Below are positions 1-9,236 of a stretch of 64,000 nucleotides of DNA, in pieces (position 1 is the first letter of the stretch; every line of letters begins with the position of its first letter). The notes under the pieces are model-generated. The model searched no databases. It had not been told where the DNA came from and saw only the letters and a list, made by a program, of their open reading frames with translations. The DNA is from JAWXBK01 sp040878185. GTDB taxonomy: Bacteria; Pseudomonadota; Alphaproteobacteria; Dongiales; Dongiaceae. Location of the stretch: assembly GCA_040878185.1 (NCBI GenBank), contig JBBDMS010000053.1, positions 1-64,000 of the forward strand. The letters are read 5' to 3'. Position numbers and translations under genes: made by a program.

Positions 1-524
1 CATTTCCATTCGAGCCTTCGATAGCCGAGATCGTCCATCGCATGGCGCATCATCAGATAAAGCGACTCTGTCGTGAGACGCGTACGCTGCACTGACGGTG
101 AAAACCAGATATGGCCGATCTCGATCGAGCCGTTCTTCGGATAGATGTTGAGATAGCTCGCCATGCCGACGGAACGGCCGCTCGCGCGATCGACTATCGT
201 GTAGAAGAGCGGATCGGAACCGGACGCGCTGTCGCCGAGCCAAACGCGGAACGCACCGGCATTCGCGAACGGGCCATACGGCATATAGGTCCAAAGTGCG
301 TCGATCTCGGGCGAGCCGTGCGAACCCGCGAAGAGCATCGCGGCATGACGATCCGGATCGACCGGTTCGAGGACGCAGGAGGTTCCTTTGAGTGCCGCGC
401 GTGTCGGCCAGCGCGATGGCGGCATGCGCTCGACCGCATTCGCATTCGGCGCGCGATCCCGCAGGCGATCGGTCGTATCCGCGCCTTTTCCGGCACCGCC
501 CGCTTCGGCCTTGTCCATGCTCAT
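1..524 (-). CDS. GNAT family N-acetyltransferase (RimJ/RimL type), C-terminus cut by window edge
   Basis: Reading the minus strand from an ATG at 524 gives about 174 residues that run off the window. A Pro/Ala-rich N-terminus of about 40 residues is followed by a GNAT fold of the RimJ/RimL kind (LEPVDPDRHAAMLF, then a strand ending GMASYLNIYPKNGSIEIGHIWFSP near residues 120-145). The family transfers acetyl groups from acetyl-CoA to protein N-termini or small amines; the substrate here is not predictable. The start codon overlaps the stop of the upstream amidotransferase gene (ATGA at 524-521), so the two are probably translationally coupled. The acetyl-CoA pyrophosphate loop is only partly inside the window. 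Confidence 0.8.
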   Translation of the reverse strand, partial: MSMDKAEAGGAGKGADTTDRLRDRAPNANAVERMPPSRWPTRAALKGTSCVLEPVDPDRHAAMLFAGSHGSPEIDALWTYMPYGPFANAGAFRVWLGDSASGSDPLFYTIVDRASGRSVGMASYLNIYPKNGSIEIGHIWFSPSVQRTRLTTESLYLMMRHAMDDLGYRRLEWK

Positions 525-1270
525 GCGGTCGTCCTCTTCCAGGCGCGCACCTGGCCAAGAAAATTGTCGTAAAGCTGGCGCGCGTCGCGATTGAAATCCT
601 TCATGCGCCGATCGGCCTCGCTCTTGAGCCGCTCGAATCCGCCGGCGCCCAGCGAACGATCGAGCGCCGCCTTGTAGGCCGGCACTTCGGCCCATTCGGC
701 GACCGTGTCTGGCGTCATTTCAAGATGAAACTGGATCGAAAACGCGCGATCGCCGACCGCCATCGACTGCACACGACAGGCCGGCGAAGAGGCGAGCACG
801 ACAGCACCGTCGGGTTCGCGCTGCACCTCGGCGCCATGCCATTGCAGGCAGGTCTGCGTTGCCGGCAGCCCGGCGAAGATCGGGCTCGCGCGACCGGCCG
901 GTGTCAGCTCGATCGACATGATCCCGACCTCGGGCGTCGCAGCCTTGCCGACCTCGCCGCCGAGCGCGGCGCCGAGCAACTGATGGCCGAGACAGAAACC
1001 GAAATAAGGTCGGCGTTCCTCGGCGACCCAGCGCCGGATCGCGGCCTTCTCGGGCTTGAACCAGGGATGCTCGTTTTCTTCCCAGACATCCATCGGCCCG
1101 CCCATCACGAGCAGCGCGTCATAGCCATCGAACTTCGGGATCCTGTCGCCTGCGTCGAGCTCGACTGTGTCCCATGTGACGCCGCTCTCGCGCATATAGT
1201 CGAGAAAGACGCCGGGTGTTTCGATGTCGATATGCTGAAAAACCAGAAAACGAAACGCCGCATCTGCCAT
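521..1270 (-). CDS. Type 1 glutamine amidotransferase (GMP synthase-like class I GATase)
   Basis: 249 residues forming a stand-alone class I glutamine amidotransferase domain. The nucleophile elbow GFCLGHQLLG places the catalytic Cys at residue 93, and QFHLEM supplies the catalytic His182 and Glu184; the oxyanion segment MGGPMDVWE lies near residue 57. All three catalytic residues are present, so it should hydrolyse glutamine or a gamma-glutamyl compound. No synthase domain is attached, as in proteins annotated GuaA-like or gamma-glutamyl-gamma-aminobutyrate hydrolase-like. It heads a two-gene unit with the GNAT gene (4-bp overlap). The true substrate is unknown. Confidence 0.85.
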   Translation of the reverse strand: MADAAFRFLVFQHIDIETPGVFLDYMRESGVTWDTVELDAGDRIPKFDGYDALLVMGGPMDVWEENEHPWFKPEKAAIRRWVAEERRPYFGFCLGHQLLGAALGGEVGKAATPEVGIMSIELTPAGRASPIFAGLPATQTCLQWHGAEVQREPDGAVVLASSPACRVQSMAVGDRAFSIQFHLEMTPDTVAEWAEVPAYKAALDRSLGAGGFERLKSEADRRMKDFNRDARQLYDNFLGQVRAWKRTTA

Positions 1271-1323
1271 GACTGGCTCCCCCGAACCTTTGTTTCGGGA
1301 AGCCTAGGCGATGATCGCGCCCA

Positions 1324-1357
1324 AGACAAAGCCCCGTTCCGAAAGGGGAACGGGGCT
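1324..1357 (-). terminator. Rho-independent terminator of trxA
   Basis: An 11-bp perfect inverted repeat (AGCCCCGTTCC at 1330-1340, GGAACGGGGCT at 1347-1357) with a 6-nt loop is followed on the minus strand by TTTGTC. It sits 26 bp beyond the trxA stop codon and before the amidotransferase gene, so it probably ends the trxA message. Confidence 0.75.
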
Positions 1358-1382
1358 CCGTTTCACGGGAAACAAGGTGCGG

Positions 1383-1703
1383 TCAGACGACCGATTCGAC
1401 CCATTCCTGCAGCTTGTTCTTGGGCAGCGCGCCGATCTTGGTCGCGGCGACCTGGCCGTCCTTGAACAGCATCAGCGTCGGAATGCCGCGCACCCCGTAT
1501 TTCTTCGGGGTCTGCGGATTCTCGTCGATGTTCAGTTTCGCGATCGTCACGCGATCGCCGAGGCTGGCCGCGATCTCCTCGAGCGCCGGCGCGATCATCT
1601 TGCACGGCCCGCACCACTCCGCCCAGAAATCGACCAGCACCGGCTTCGATGCCTTGAGAACGTCGCTGTCGAAATTGGCGTCCGAGATCTTCGTCGTGGC
1701 CAT
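1383..1703 (-). CDS. trxA: Thioredoxin
   Basis: 106 residues, the usual thioredoxin length. The redox site WCGPC is at residues 30-34 (Cys31, Cys34), preceded by LVDFWAEW; the cis-proline loop RGIPTLMLF is near residue 75. It is a cytoplasmic dithiol-disulfide reductant recycled by thioredoxin reductase. The ATG at 1703 is preceded by a GGGAT-type ribosome binding site. The gene has its own terminator. In many alphaproteobacteria trxA lies next to addAB, and here it lies about 1 kb beyond addA, with pagL inserted between. Confidence 0.96.
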   Translation of the reverse strand: MATTKISDANFDSDVLKASKPVLVDFWAEWCGPCKMIAPALEEIAASLGDRVTIAKLNIDENPQTPKKYGVRGIPTLMLFKDGQVAATKIGALPKNKLQEWVESVV

Positions 1704-2047
1704 CTTGATATCCCTATGGTGATTTTTCCCGGCCCGGTCGTTCGTCCGGCGCCGCGTTCGCGGCAGAAGAGGCCGGTCATGATTGGGGCCGGCCCATCGT
1801 TCGACGGCGCCGGCCTCTGCTGCTGTGAATCTAGGGATCGGGGTCCGGCAGCGTCAAGGTCGCTGATCGGAACAAATTGTCCCGTTGGTTGAAAGGGTTA
1901 CCGGCACGAAACCGGTACCGCCTGCGGTCGCCGCACGGTCCGACCACAGAAATCTCATGGGTCTTTGTCGCGGTCCCTGCCCATTTGCCCCTTACGCTTC
2001 ATTGCGCTTTGGGCCTACGCGCCAAAGAACCCTGAGAGGACCCCAGA
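1704..2047. other. Divergent intergenic region between trxA and the pagL-like gene
   Basis: 344 bp without a convincing gene. It contains an inverted repeat AGAGGCCGG (1768-1776) / CCGGCCTCT (1810-1818) with a 33-bp loop, in the trxA leader region. A GAGAGGA ribosome binding site stands just before the ATG at 2048. I see no clear -35/-10 pair. Confidence 0.4.
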
Positions 2048-2611
2048 ATGACACGTCCGATCGCCGCATCGCACCCGCGACAGGATTCCCGGCTGCGCAT
2101 CGCCTTGGTCACAGCCCTTGCCGTCATCGCCGTCATGGCCGCCCGCCCGGCCGCGGCCGAGGACGAGTATGGCTTTCGCGAATCGGGACCCGGCTATGTC
2201 ACGCTCGGTGCCGGTGCGTTCAACATCTTCCCCGATTTCGGCGACGACAGATCGGTGGTCTTCCTCGGCGAGTATCGTCACGGCGGACGGCTCTGGATTT
2301 TCGGACCGATGCTCGGCATCACCGCCGACACCGACGGCGGCATCAACCCCTATGCCGGCGTCTATACCGATCTTGCGCTCGGCAGTATCATCGCTACGCC
2401 CTTCACCGGTGTCGGCTACTGGCATGAAGGCGACAGCAAGAATCTGGGCGGCGACTTCCAGTTCCGCAACGGAATCGAACTCGCTTACGAGATGGACAAC
2501 GAATCGCGCGTCGGCCTGCGCATCGCGCATCTCTCGAACGCCTATATCTACGATTACAATCCTGGCGTCGAAGAATTGATGGTGACCTACTCGATGCCGC
2601 TCGGCGACTGA
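2048..2611 (+). CDS. pagL: Lipid A 3-O-deacylase, PagL family (acyloxyacyl hydrolase)
   Basis: 187 residues with an N-terminal signal peptide (hydrophobic stretch LALVTALAVIAVMAA, likely cleavage after AAA near residue 37) and a small outer-membrane beta-barrel pattern. The PagL signature is intact: H161-L-S163-N-A and Glu175. The spacing (Ser at His+2, Glu at His+14) equals that of the known P. aeruginosa PagL triad H126/S128/E140. PagL removes the 3-O-linked acyl chain of lipid A in the outer membrane. Start is supported by GAGAGGA about 9 bp upstream. The stop lies 9 bp from the convergent addA stop. Confidence 0.85.
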   Translation: MTRPIAASHPRQDSRLRIALVTALAVIAVMAARPAAAEDEYGFRESGPGYVTLGAGAFNIFPDFGDDRSVVFLGEYRHGGRLWIFGPMLGITADTDGGINPYAGVYTDLALGSIIATPFTGVGYWHEGDSKNLGGDFQFRNGIELAYEMDNESRVGLRIAHLSNAYIYDYNPGVEELMVTYSMPLGD

Positions 2612-2620
2612 CCCCGACGT

Positions 2621-5600
2621 TCAGGCAGTGTCGCTTTCAGTCGCACGCAGCAGCGCGGGGACTTCCATGAGCAGCGGCCCGTCGGTCCAGAGCAGGAAGC
2701 AGCGCACCGTTCGCCCCGGCCAGATCGCGCCGACCAGGTCGCGATAGGCATCCATCTGGCGGCGATAGGCCGTCGGTACCGCTTCAAGCGACGGCGGCAC
2801 GGGACGCAAGGTCTTGTAGTCGACGATCGAGACGTCATCGTCCGTCACCGCGAGCCGGTCGATCTGCCCAGCCAGAGCAAGGCGCGTGCCGTCTTCCTGC
2901 TCTACCTCGCCGACCAGCGGCACTTCGGCCAGCGAGCCCGGCCCGAACAGATGCGCGAGATCGGGCGCATCGAGAATCGCCAGCACCTCATCGAGCAGCG
3001 ATGTCCGCACCGTCGCGTCGAAGGCATCCGCATGCGCGGCAAGCAGCGCCATCCCCGCCTCGCGGCGGCGCGCCGACGGCAAGGACGGCAATAATTCGAG
3101 CAGCCGGTGCACAACGCGGCCGCGGCGAAATCCGGTCTCGCGATCGGCACCGGCCGGCGCCAATGGCGAGCGCGGCGGCGGATCGTTCGACACCGGCCGC
3201 GAGGGCGCGAGCGGCCTGACCGGCGCGCGTTCCGGATCGGGCAGCCGCATCGCCCATTCCGGCAGCGGACTGGCGACATGGACCCGGCGCGATTTTTCGA
3301 TCATGTCGGGTTCGGCTTTCGCCGCATCGCGATCCGCGCTCCGGCGCAACCCCGTGCCGGTCCAGCCTTCGTCCTTCAGCAAGGCGCGATTGTCGAAATC
3401 GAACGCCACCGCAGATTCCGCAAACCCGCCTTCGATCAGCCGGTACCAGGAATTTGCAGGGATATCCCTCACATTGTCCTGCCAGCCGCCGACATAGAGC
3501 CGGTCTTCCGCGCGCGTCATCGCGACATAGAGAAGGCGGCGATATTCCGCCTCGCGCGACACGAGGAGCCGGCTGCGCAACCCGGCGGCAATCGCATCCT
3601 CGTCCTCGCGGCGCGGCGCCCACAGGAAACCTTCGGGCGTCGCCGCCATGCCGCCTTCGCCGAACCAGAGCAGCCGCTCGCGGTCCTGCGGCAGCGACGT
3701 CGTATCCGGCAGATACACGATCGGCGCCTGCAACCCCTTCGCGCCATGCACCGTCATCACGCGCACCTGTTCGCGCGTACCCTGATCGAGATCGCGTTTG
3801 ACCTCGGTTTCGCTCGCCCCAAACCAGGCGAGAAAACCCTGCAGCGAGGGCGCGTGCCGGCGGTCGTAATCGAGCGCGAGCGACAGAAATTCGTCGAGCG
3901 GATCGGCGGCATCGAGCCCGAGCCGTGCGATCAGCGCGCGCCGCCCCGCTTCGCTCGGCGCCGCACCCGGCATGCGGCCGAGCGCATGCTGGAACAGTTC
4001 GAACGGCGGCAGGAAATCGACGGAAGCGAGCAGCCCGGCGAGCCAGATGTGCGCGCGGGCGAAGGACGGGGTTTCGTCGCGCCGCCGGATCAAGTTCGAC
4101 CAGAGCGATCCCGGGCGCTCCCAGGCGAGGTCGAAAAGTTCGTCGTCGGTGAGACCGACAAGCGGCCCGCGCAGTACGGTCGCGAGCGACAGATCGTCGT
4201 CGGCATGGAGCAGGAATTCGGCCAGTACCAGAAGATCCATCACGGCGATCTGCTTTGCGAGATTCATGCGGTCGACGCCGGCAACCGCGATGCCACGATC
4301 CTTCAGCTCGCGGACCAGCGCCGCCAGAAACTCGTTGCGCGTCCGAACCAGCACCAGAATGTCGCCGGGCTGGATCGCGCGCGATCTCGAATCGAGAATG
4401 TCACCGGATTGAATGAGATACCCGATATGGGCAGCGATACCGCGAGCGAGACGCTCGCGCGGCGAATCCCCGGCGAACCGTTCGACCGGCGGCGCCCAGG
4501 GTTCCGGCTCGCCGATCTCGCGCGGCGTGACCAGCGGCCAGAGTTCGACATGTCCGGCCTGGCCGACACGGGTCGCGCGATGCTCGAGCTGCACCACGTC
4601 GGCTTCGACTACGCCGCGCGCCGCATCGGGATTGGAGAACACATTGTCGACCGCATCGAGCACCGCCTCGACCGAACGGAACGAGACTGCGAGCGGTACG
4701 ATCCGCATCGGGTCGGTCGCCTCGCGGATCCGCGCGGCGAACCAGTCGCGCATGGCTTCGAACGAATCCGGATCGGCGCCCTGGAAGCTGAAGATCGATT
4801 GCTTGCGATCGCCGACGGCAAAGATGGTGCGAATGCGTGCATCGCGCTCGGCGCCCCGTCCGGAAAAGAACTCCGTCGTCAGCGCCTGCACGATCCGCCA
4901 TTGCTCGGGGCTGGTATCCTGCGCCTCGTCGACCAGAATGTGATCGATGCCGCCATCGAGCTTGTAATGAACCCAGGCGGCGCCAACATCTTCGAGCAAC
5001 GCGCGGGCACGTTCGATCAGGTCGTCGTAATCGAGCGCGGCACGTGCTGTCTTCCTGGCGTGATAGTGATCGAGCACGGCGTTGCCGAGGACCAGCAGCG
5101 CCTCGGTCGCAACCGCCAGCCGCACCGCGACGCATTTCGCGCGAGAGGCCGCGATGGCAGCAGCCGCGGCGGCCATGATCTCGACGATCTCCGGCATCTG
5201 CTTCTGTGCGGCTTTAGTCGCGAGGGTCTTGCGCTGTTCGCCCTCTTTGGTGAGATAGGCCAGCGCATATAGGTCGAAGGTCGCGTGGCGATACCCGACA
5301 TCGCCGGCGAGCCAGGCCGCCAGCCTTTCGCCGGCCTTGATGTCGTTGGCGCCGCCCGCGAGCAAGGCTGCCGCGGCGCGTTGCAGATTGGCGCCGTCGA
5401 ACGCCACGTCGTCGCAGGCCGCGAGCAGGATGGCGTCTTCGGTTTCGCTTTTGGCGATGCCGAGCCGGCTGCGCAACGCGATCATCGCGCCTTCGATGCT
5501 GCCCTCACGGGCGAGATGGCGTCTGAGCCGTGCCTGCGCGGCGCGCAACTGCTTCATCAGATCGCCAAACTCGTTCTCGCCGATGCGTGCCGTGACCGCC

Positions 5601-6157
5601 GCGACCGCGCGGCCGACCGACGATTCCGGGCTCGCCGCGGCGCGGCCGAGCACCGTCTTCATCGCCTCGTTCAGGAGCTGTGCCGCATCGCGCTCCTCGA
5701 TCAGGTCGAACTGCGGTGCGACGCCGGCCTCGAGCGGAAAGCGCCGCAGCAGCGACTGGCAGAATGCATGGATCGTCATGATCTTCATGCCGCCCGGCAC
5801 GTCGAGCACCCGGGCGAACAGCCGACGCGCGCGCGTGCGCATCAAGGGTGACGGCTTATTGTCGAGCAGCTTCGCGAACTCGGCGTTGAGATCCGCTTCG
5901 TTGCTGGATGCCCATCTTCCCAGCGTCTCGGCGACGCGGTTGGCCATCTCGGCCGCGGCCGCGCGCGTATAAGTCAGACACAGAATCTTGTCCGGCGGCA
6001 CATCGTTCAGCAGCAAGCGCAGCACGCGATCGACGAGCAATTTGGTCTTGCCGCTGCCGGCCGAAGCGGAAACCCAGGCCGAACGATCGGGATCGGCGCC
6101 CTCGCGCTGTCGCAGATTGGCTTCGGCGCGCGCGTCGAGGGTCAGGGGCGCACTCAT
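2621..6157 (-). CDS. addA: Double-strand break repair helicase-nuclease subunit AddA
   Basis: 1178 residues from the ATG at 6157; the open frame extends further upstream, but that part overlaps addB. Superfamily 1 helicase with Walker A SASAGSGKTKLL (Lys37), helicase motif II LVDEAQDTS, and motifs VMTVHGAKGLQAP and VAMTRAEDRLYV. The C-terminal RecB-like nuclease shows AGQIDRLAV...SIVDYKTLRP, holding the metal-binding Asp and the DYK core. With AddB it resects DNA ends for RecA-dependent recombination, the role RecBCD has elsewhere. Its ATG overlaps the addB stop (ATGA). Confidence 0.93.
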   Translation of the reverse strand: MSAPLTLDARAEANLRQREGADPDRSAWVSASAGSGKTKLLVDRVLRLLLNDVPPDKILCLTYTRAAAAEMANRVAETLGRWASSNEADLNAEFAKLLDNKPSPLMRTRARRLFARVLDVPGGMKIMTIHAFCQSLLRRFPLEAGVAPQFDLIEERDAAQLLNEAMKTVLGRAAASPESSVGRAVAAVTARIGENEFGDLMKQLRAAQARLRRHLAREGSIEGAMIALRSRLGIAKSETEDAILLAACDDVAFDGANLQRAAAALLAGGANDIKAGERLAAWLAGDVGYRHATFDLYALAYLTKEGEQRKTLATKAAQKQMPEIVEIMAAAAAAIAASRAKCVAVRLAVATEALLVLGNAVLDHYHARKTARAALDYDDLIERARALLEDVGAAWVHYKLDGGIDHILVDEAQDTSPEQWRIVQALTTEFFSGRGAERDARIRTIFAVGDRKQSIFSFQGADPDSFEAMRDWFAARIREATDPMRIVPLAVSFRSVEAVLDAVDNVFSNPDAARGVVEADVVQLEHRATRVGQAGHVELWPLVTPREIGEPEPWAPPVERFAGDSPRERLARGIAAHIGYLIQSGDILDSRSRAIQPGDILVLVRTRNEFLAALVRELKDRGIAVAGVDRMNLAKQIAVMDLLVLAEFLLHADDDLSLATVLRGPLVGLTDDELFDLAWERPGSLWSNLIRRRDETPSFARAHIWLAGLLASVDFLPPFELFQHALGRMPGAAPSEAGRRALIARLGLDAADPLDEFLSLALDYDRRHAPSLQGFLAWFGASETEVKRDLDQGTREQVRVMTVHGAKGLQAPIVYLPDTTSLPQDRERLLWFGEGGMAATPEGFLWAPRREDEDAIAAGLRSRLLVSREAEYRRLLYVAMTRAEDRLYVGGWQDNVRDIPANSWYRLIEGGFAESAVAFDFDNRALLKDEGWTGTGLRRSADRDAAKAEPDMIEKSRRVHVASPLPEWAMRLPDPERAPVRPLAPSRPVSNDPPPRSPLAPAGADRETGFRRGRVVHRLLELLPSLPSARRREAGMALLAAHADAFDATVRTSLLDEVLAILDAPDLAHLFGPGSLAEVPLVGEVEQEDGTRLALAGQIDRLAVTDDDVSIVDYKTLRPVPPSLEAVPTAYRRQMDAYRDLVGAIWPGRTVRCFLLWTDGPLLMEVPALLRATESDTA

Positions 6158-9100
6158 TCGCCGTCGCTCCCGGCCGACGACCATTCCGCAGCGCGCGCGA
6201 GATGATCGTAGGCGCCCGATCGTGGCGCATAGAGCGGATGCGGCCGCGAGCGATAGGGTGTCTTGCGCAGGCGGAATCGCGCGACGAGCAGGCGCAGGCC
6301 CTGCTCCGCTTCGATCGCCAGCCTCAGCGCCGCATCGCCTTCCGCGACCGGAACGATACGGCCCGCCATCGTGCCGCCGGTCAGCTTCCAGTATTCGAGC
6401 ACCAGATCGCGGGCGGCCGCATCGCCGACCGCGCCGAACGCACCGGCGCGGGCCATCGCCGCTTCGAGCGTGAGCTGCGGCGCATAGCCGAGCGCGATGC
6501 TGTTGGGATGCGGCACGTAGCCGGTCTTGTAATCCGCGATCACCAGCCGATTGTCGCGGCCGCGTTCGATCCGGTCGACGCTTGCGACCAGCGCGAAACC
6601 AAGGTCGGCGATCTCCCAGGTTGCCCTGGTCTCGCTCAGCACGATGTCGATGCCAGCGCGTCGTTCCGCCTCGCGTTCGAGGAACCAGTCGACGATGCGG
6701 TGGAAGCGCGGCCACCAGAAGGCGCGCACCTCGGGCCGGTTGAGGGTCGGGCCGAACGCCGATTCGCCGAAGCCGATCAGCTTGTGGCGCGAATCGGCCG
6801 GCACTGTCTTTGGAAACGCGCGCACGAACGCATCGAGCGCGGCATGAACGAAATTGCCGCGATCGGCTGCATCGGGTTCGGCATCGAGCGGTTCGAGTTC
6901 CTTGAGCTTGAGGATTCGCTTTGCATAGAGCGAATACGGATCGCTCATCCAGAGACCGATATCGGTTACCGACAGCCGATTTGGACGCGCTTCGACCGGC
7001 GGCGTCGGCGCCGGCGGCAGGCAGGGGCGGATCTCGTCGGATGGCGGCCGGTCGAGCGCGGCGGCATGGATGAGCCGGTCGGCATCGCGGATTTCTTCGG
7101 TCTCGATTTTGCAGGCCTCGAGCAGCGCATCGAGCCGCAGCAGCCAGCGCGCCGGCACGGTCGGCGTACCGCCGACACGCATCGAGCGCGTCAGAAAGAC
7201 TTCCGGCGCAGCCAGCCCTTGCGCGAAGTCGTGCGCGGAAAGCCCGATTCGCCGCTCCGGCGGTGCGAGACCGAAGGCGACGCGCATCTCGCGGCTGAAC
7301 CAGGGATCGGCCGGCAGATCGGGCGGCCAGCTTCGTTCGTTGAGCCCGCCAAGAATCATGCGGTCGACATGCTGCAGGCGCGCCTCGAGCGGACCCCAGA
7401 TCGCAAGCCGCGGATGACGGCCCCAGCCCGGTCGCACGACATGACCCTGCATCAAAGCCGATAACACGGCCGGGTAATCACCGAGCACGAGCGCGGGAAA
7501 CGGCGCCGCCGCGTCGCGCAACGCATCAGCGAACAAAGCCGCGGCCTCGCCCGCATCACCCGACCAGAGGCGTTCGGCGCCGGACCGATCGTCGCTTTGC
7601 GCGAGCGCCTCGGCGGTCGCGAGATGGGCTGCGACCAGATCGCCGAGCGGCAACGTCGGATGCGCGGCAAGCGCCAGCAGCGGTGCAAGAATTTCCGCGA
7701 GCCGGTCGATGAACGGCAGCAGATCCGCATCCTTCGGCCCGAGTGCTGCACGCAACCCGGCGATACCGGGCGCCGGCCTCGGTCCGCGCAAGGCGGCGCG
7801 CTCGAAGGCACGAACCGTCTCGCGAAACCGCGCCGTTGCCATGCCGCCCGACGCCAGCGGATGTTTCAGAAGGGCGAGCAGCGGCACCGGTGTCAGCGAT
7901 TGTGCCACCGCTTCCGCCAGCAGCCGCAGAAACGTGCCGGGCGGCGTGGTACCGAGTTCGGTGCCGGCGGAATCGTCGATCTCGATATCCCAGCGTTTCA
8001 GCGCGGCCGCGACGCGTCGCGCCAGATCGCGATCCGCCGTCACCAGCGCCGCACGCTTGCCGGGCGTTTCGAGTACCTCGCGCATCGCAAGCGCGATCGC
8101 GCCCGCCTCGTCGGCCGGCGTCGGCGCATCGATCCGCGTCACGCCGGCGAGCGCCGTACGCATCCGCTCGGGGTCGATCCTGGCGCTGGCGAAATGCGCG
8201 ACCGCTTCCTGCCAGCGTTCGGCGGTCGCGGCCGGGCGCATCGCCTCCGCGATCACGCGCGCGCGCGTCTCGCCGATTCGGAAATCCTGCCGCTCGTCTT
8301 CCGCCAGGAATTGCTTCGGTCGCGCCGGCCAGAGCGCGACAGCGCGCGGCGCGATCTCGAGCCGCGCCAGCAGCAGGGACAGTCCGTGCTGCGGATGGGT
8401 TGGATCGCCGGCAATCGCGCCCCATGTTTCGTCGTCGGCGTCGCGATCGAGACCGGGCAACACGATGCGCCCGTTCGGAAGCTTCGCCACCGCCGAGATC
8501 AGGTCGGCGGTTGCCGGAATCGAACCCGTCGATCCGGCGACGATGACCGGATCCGCCGGTGGTGCGCGCTCCCACAAGGCGCGCTGCGCATCGATCAGCC
8601 GGTTGCGCCGTTCCGCGGGATCGAGCGCGTTTTCTTCGGCCAGGATCGCCGGCCAGCTTTCGGTGACGATCGCGAGAAAGCGTAGGATCTTGTTCCAGTG
8701 CTCGGCAAAGTTCTTCTCGCGCACCAGATCGCCGAGCCGCTCGAAGCCGAGGCGCTCGGTCTGCACTTGATCGAGCAACGATGCGAGCGATGCCGCAAGC
8801 AGGGCAGCCTGGTCGAGAGTCGGTGCCGCACCGCCGATGCGCTGATAATAGGCGACGACCAGTTTCGTGAGCAGCGCCTGACGCCGCAGCGGCGCTATCG
8901 CCGGGGGCAGACCGGCTGCCGCCGCATCGGCGTCGAGCCCACCGCCAACCGTCAATTCTTCCTCGTCGATATCGCCGAGCGGCACGAGGCGCGGCAGCAA
9001 CATCGGCCGGCCTGCGCTCGCGCGCAGGAAGGCATCGCGCAGACTGCGACAGCCGCGCCGGGTCGGCAGCAGGATACGATAGCGTGCCAGCGCAACGGGA

Positions 9101-9198
9101 TCGCCGCCGGTTTCGTCGATCAGGCCGGCCGCCAGCGCATCGACGAAGCTGACGCCAGCCGGAATGGTGAAGATCGGCGCGCTGCGCCTTTCCTTCAT
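6154..9198 (-). CDS. addB: Double-strand break repair nuclease subunit AddB (alphaproteobacterial type)
   Basis: 1014 residues from the ATG at 9198 (MKERRSAPIF). N-terminal inactive helicase-like region (RYRILLPTRRGCRSLRDAF) followed by a C-terminal PD-(D/E)XK nuclease: LVASVDRIERGRDNRLVIADYKTGYVP contains the Asp and DYK catalytic motif. It partners with AddA in end resection. The longer open frame overlaps the upstream murU-like gene and is rejected as N-terminal sequence. The stop overlaps the addA start by 4 bp, which fits a 1:1 complex. Confidence 0.92.
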   Translation of the reverse strand: MKERRSAPIFTIPAGVSFVDALAAGLIDETGGDPVALARYRILLPTRRGCRSLRDAFLRASAGRPMLLPRLVPLGDIDEEELTVGGGLDADAAAAGLPPAIAPLRRQALLTKLVVAYYQRIGGAAPTLDQAALLAASLASLLDQVQTERLGFERLGDLVREKNFAEHWNKILRFLAIVTESWPAILAEENALDPAERRNRLIDAQRALWERAPPADPVIVAGSTGSIPATADLISAVAKLPNGRIVLPGLDRDADDETWGAIAGDPTHPQHGLSLLLARLEIAPRAVALWPARPKQFLAEDERQDFRIGETRARVIAEAMRPAATAERWQEAVAHFASARIDPERMRTALAGVTRIDAPTPADEAGAIALAMREVLETPGKRAALVTADRDLARRVAAALKRWDIEIDDSAGTELGTTPPGTFLRLLAEAVAQSLTPVPLLALLKHPLASGGMATARFRETVRAFERAALRGPRPAPGIAGLRAALGPKDADLLPFIDRLAEILAPLLALAAHPTLPLGDLVAAHLATAEALAQSDDRSGAERLWSGDAGEAAALFADALRDAAAPFPALVLGDYPAVLSALMQGHVVRPGWGRHPRLAIWGPLEARLQHVDRMILGGLNERSWPPDLPADPWFSREMRVAFGLAPPERRIGLSAHDFAQGLAAPEVFLTRSMRVGGTPTVPARWLLRLDALLEACKIETEEIRDADRLIHAAALDRPPSDEIRPCLPPAPTPPVEARPNRLSVTDIGLWMSDPYSLYAKRILKLKELEPLDAEPDAADRGNFVHAALDAFVRAFPKTVPADSRHKLIGFGESAFGPTLNRPEVRAFWWPRFHRIVDWFLEREAERRAGIDIVLSETRATWEIADLGFALVASVDRIERGRDNRLVIADYKTGYVPHPNSIALGYAPQLTLEAAMARAGAFGAVGDAAARDLVLEYWKLTGGTMAGRIVPVAEGDAALRLAIEAEQGLRLLVARFRLRKTPYRSRPHPLYAPRSGAYDHLARAAEWSSAGSDGE

Positions 9199-9236
9199 GG
9201 ACCCCGGCGCCTTGCGTGTGGGTCCATCATGCGCGC

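Noticed and set aside
392..1465. Long plus-strand open frame opposite the amidotransferase and trxA
   Set aside because: Arg/Pro-rich shadow of real minus-strand genes; no domain recognised.
3107..5272. 721-codon plus-strand frame inside addA
   Set aside because: Antisense shadow of a high-GC coding region; addA motifs on the other strand are unambiguous.
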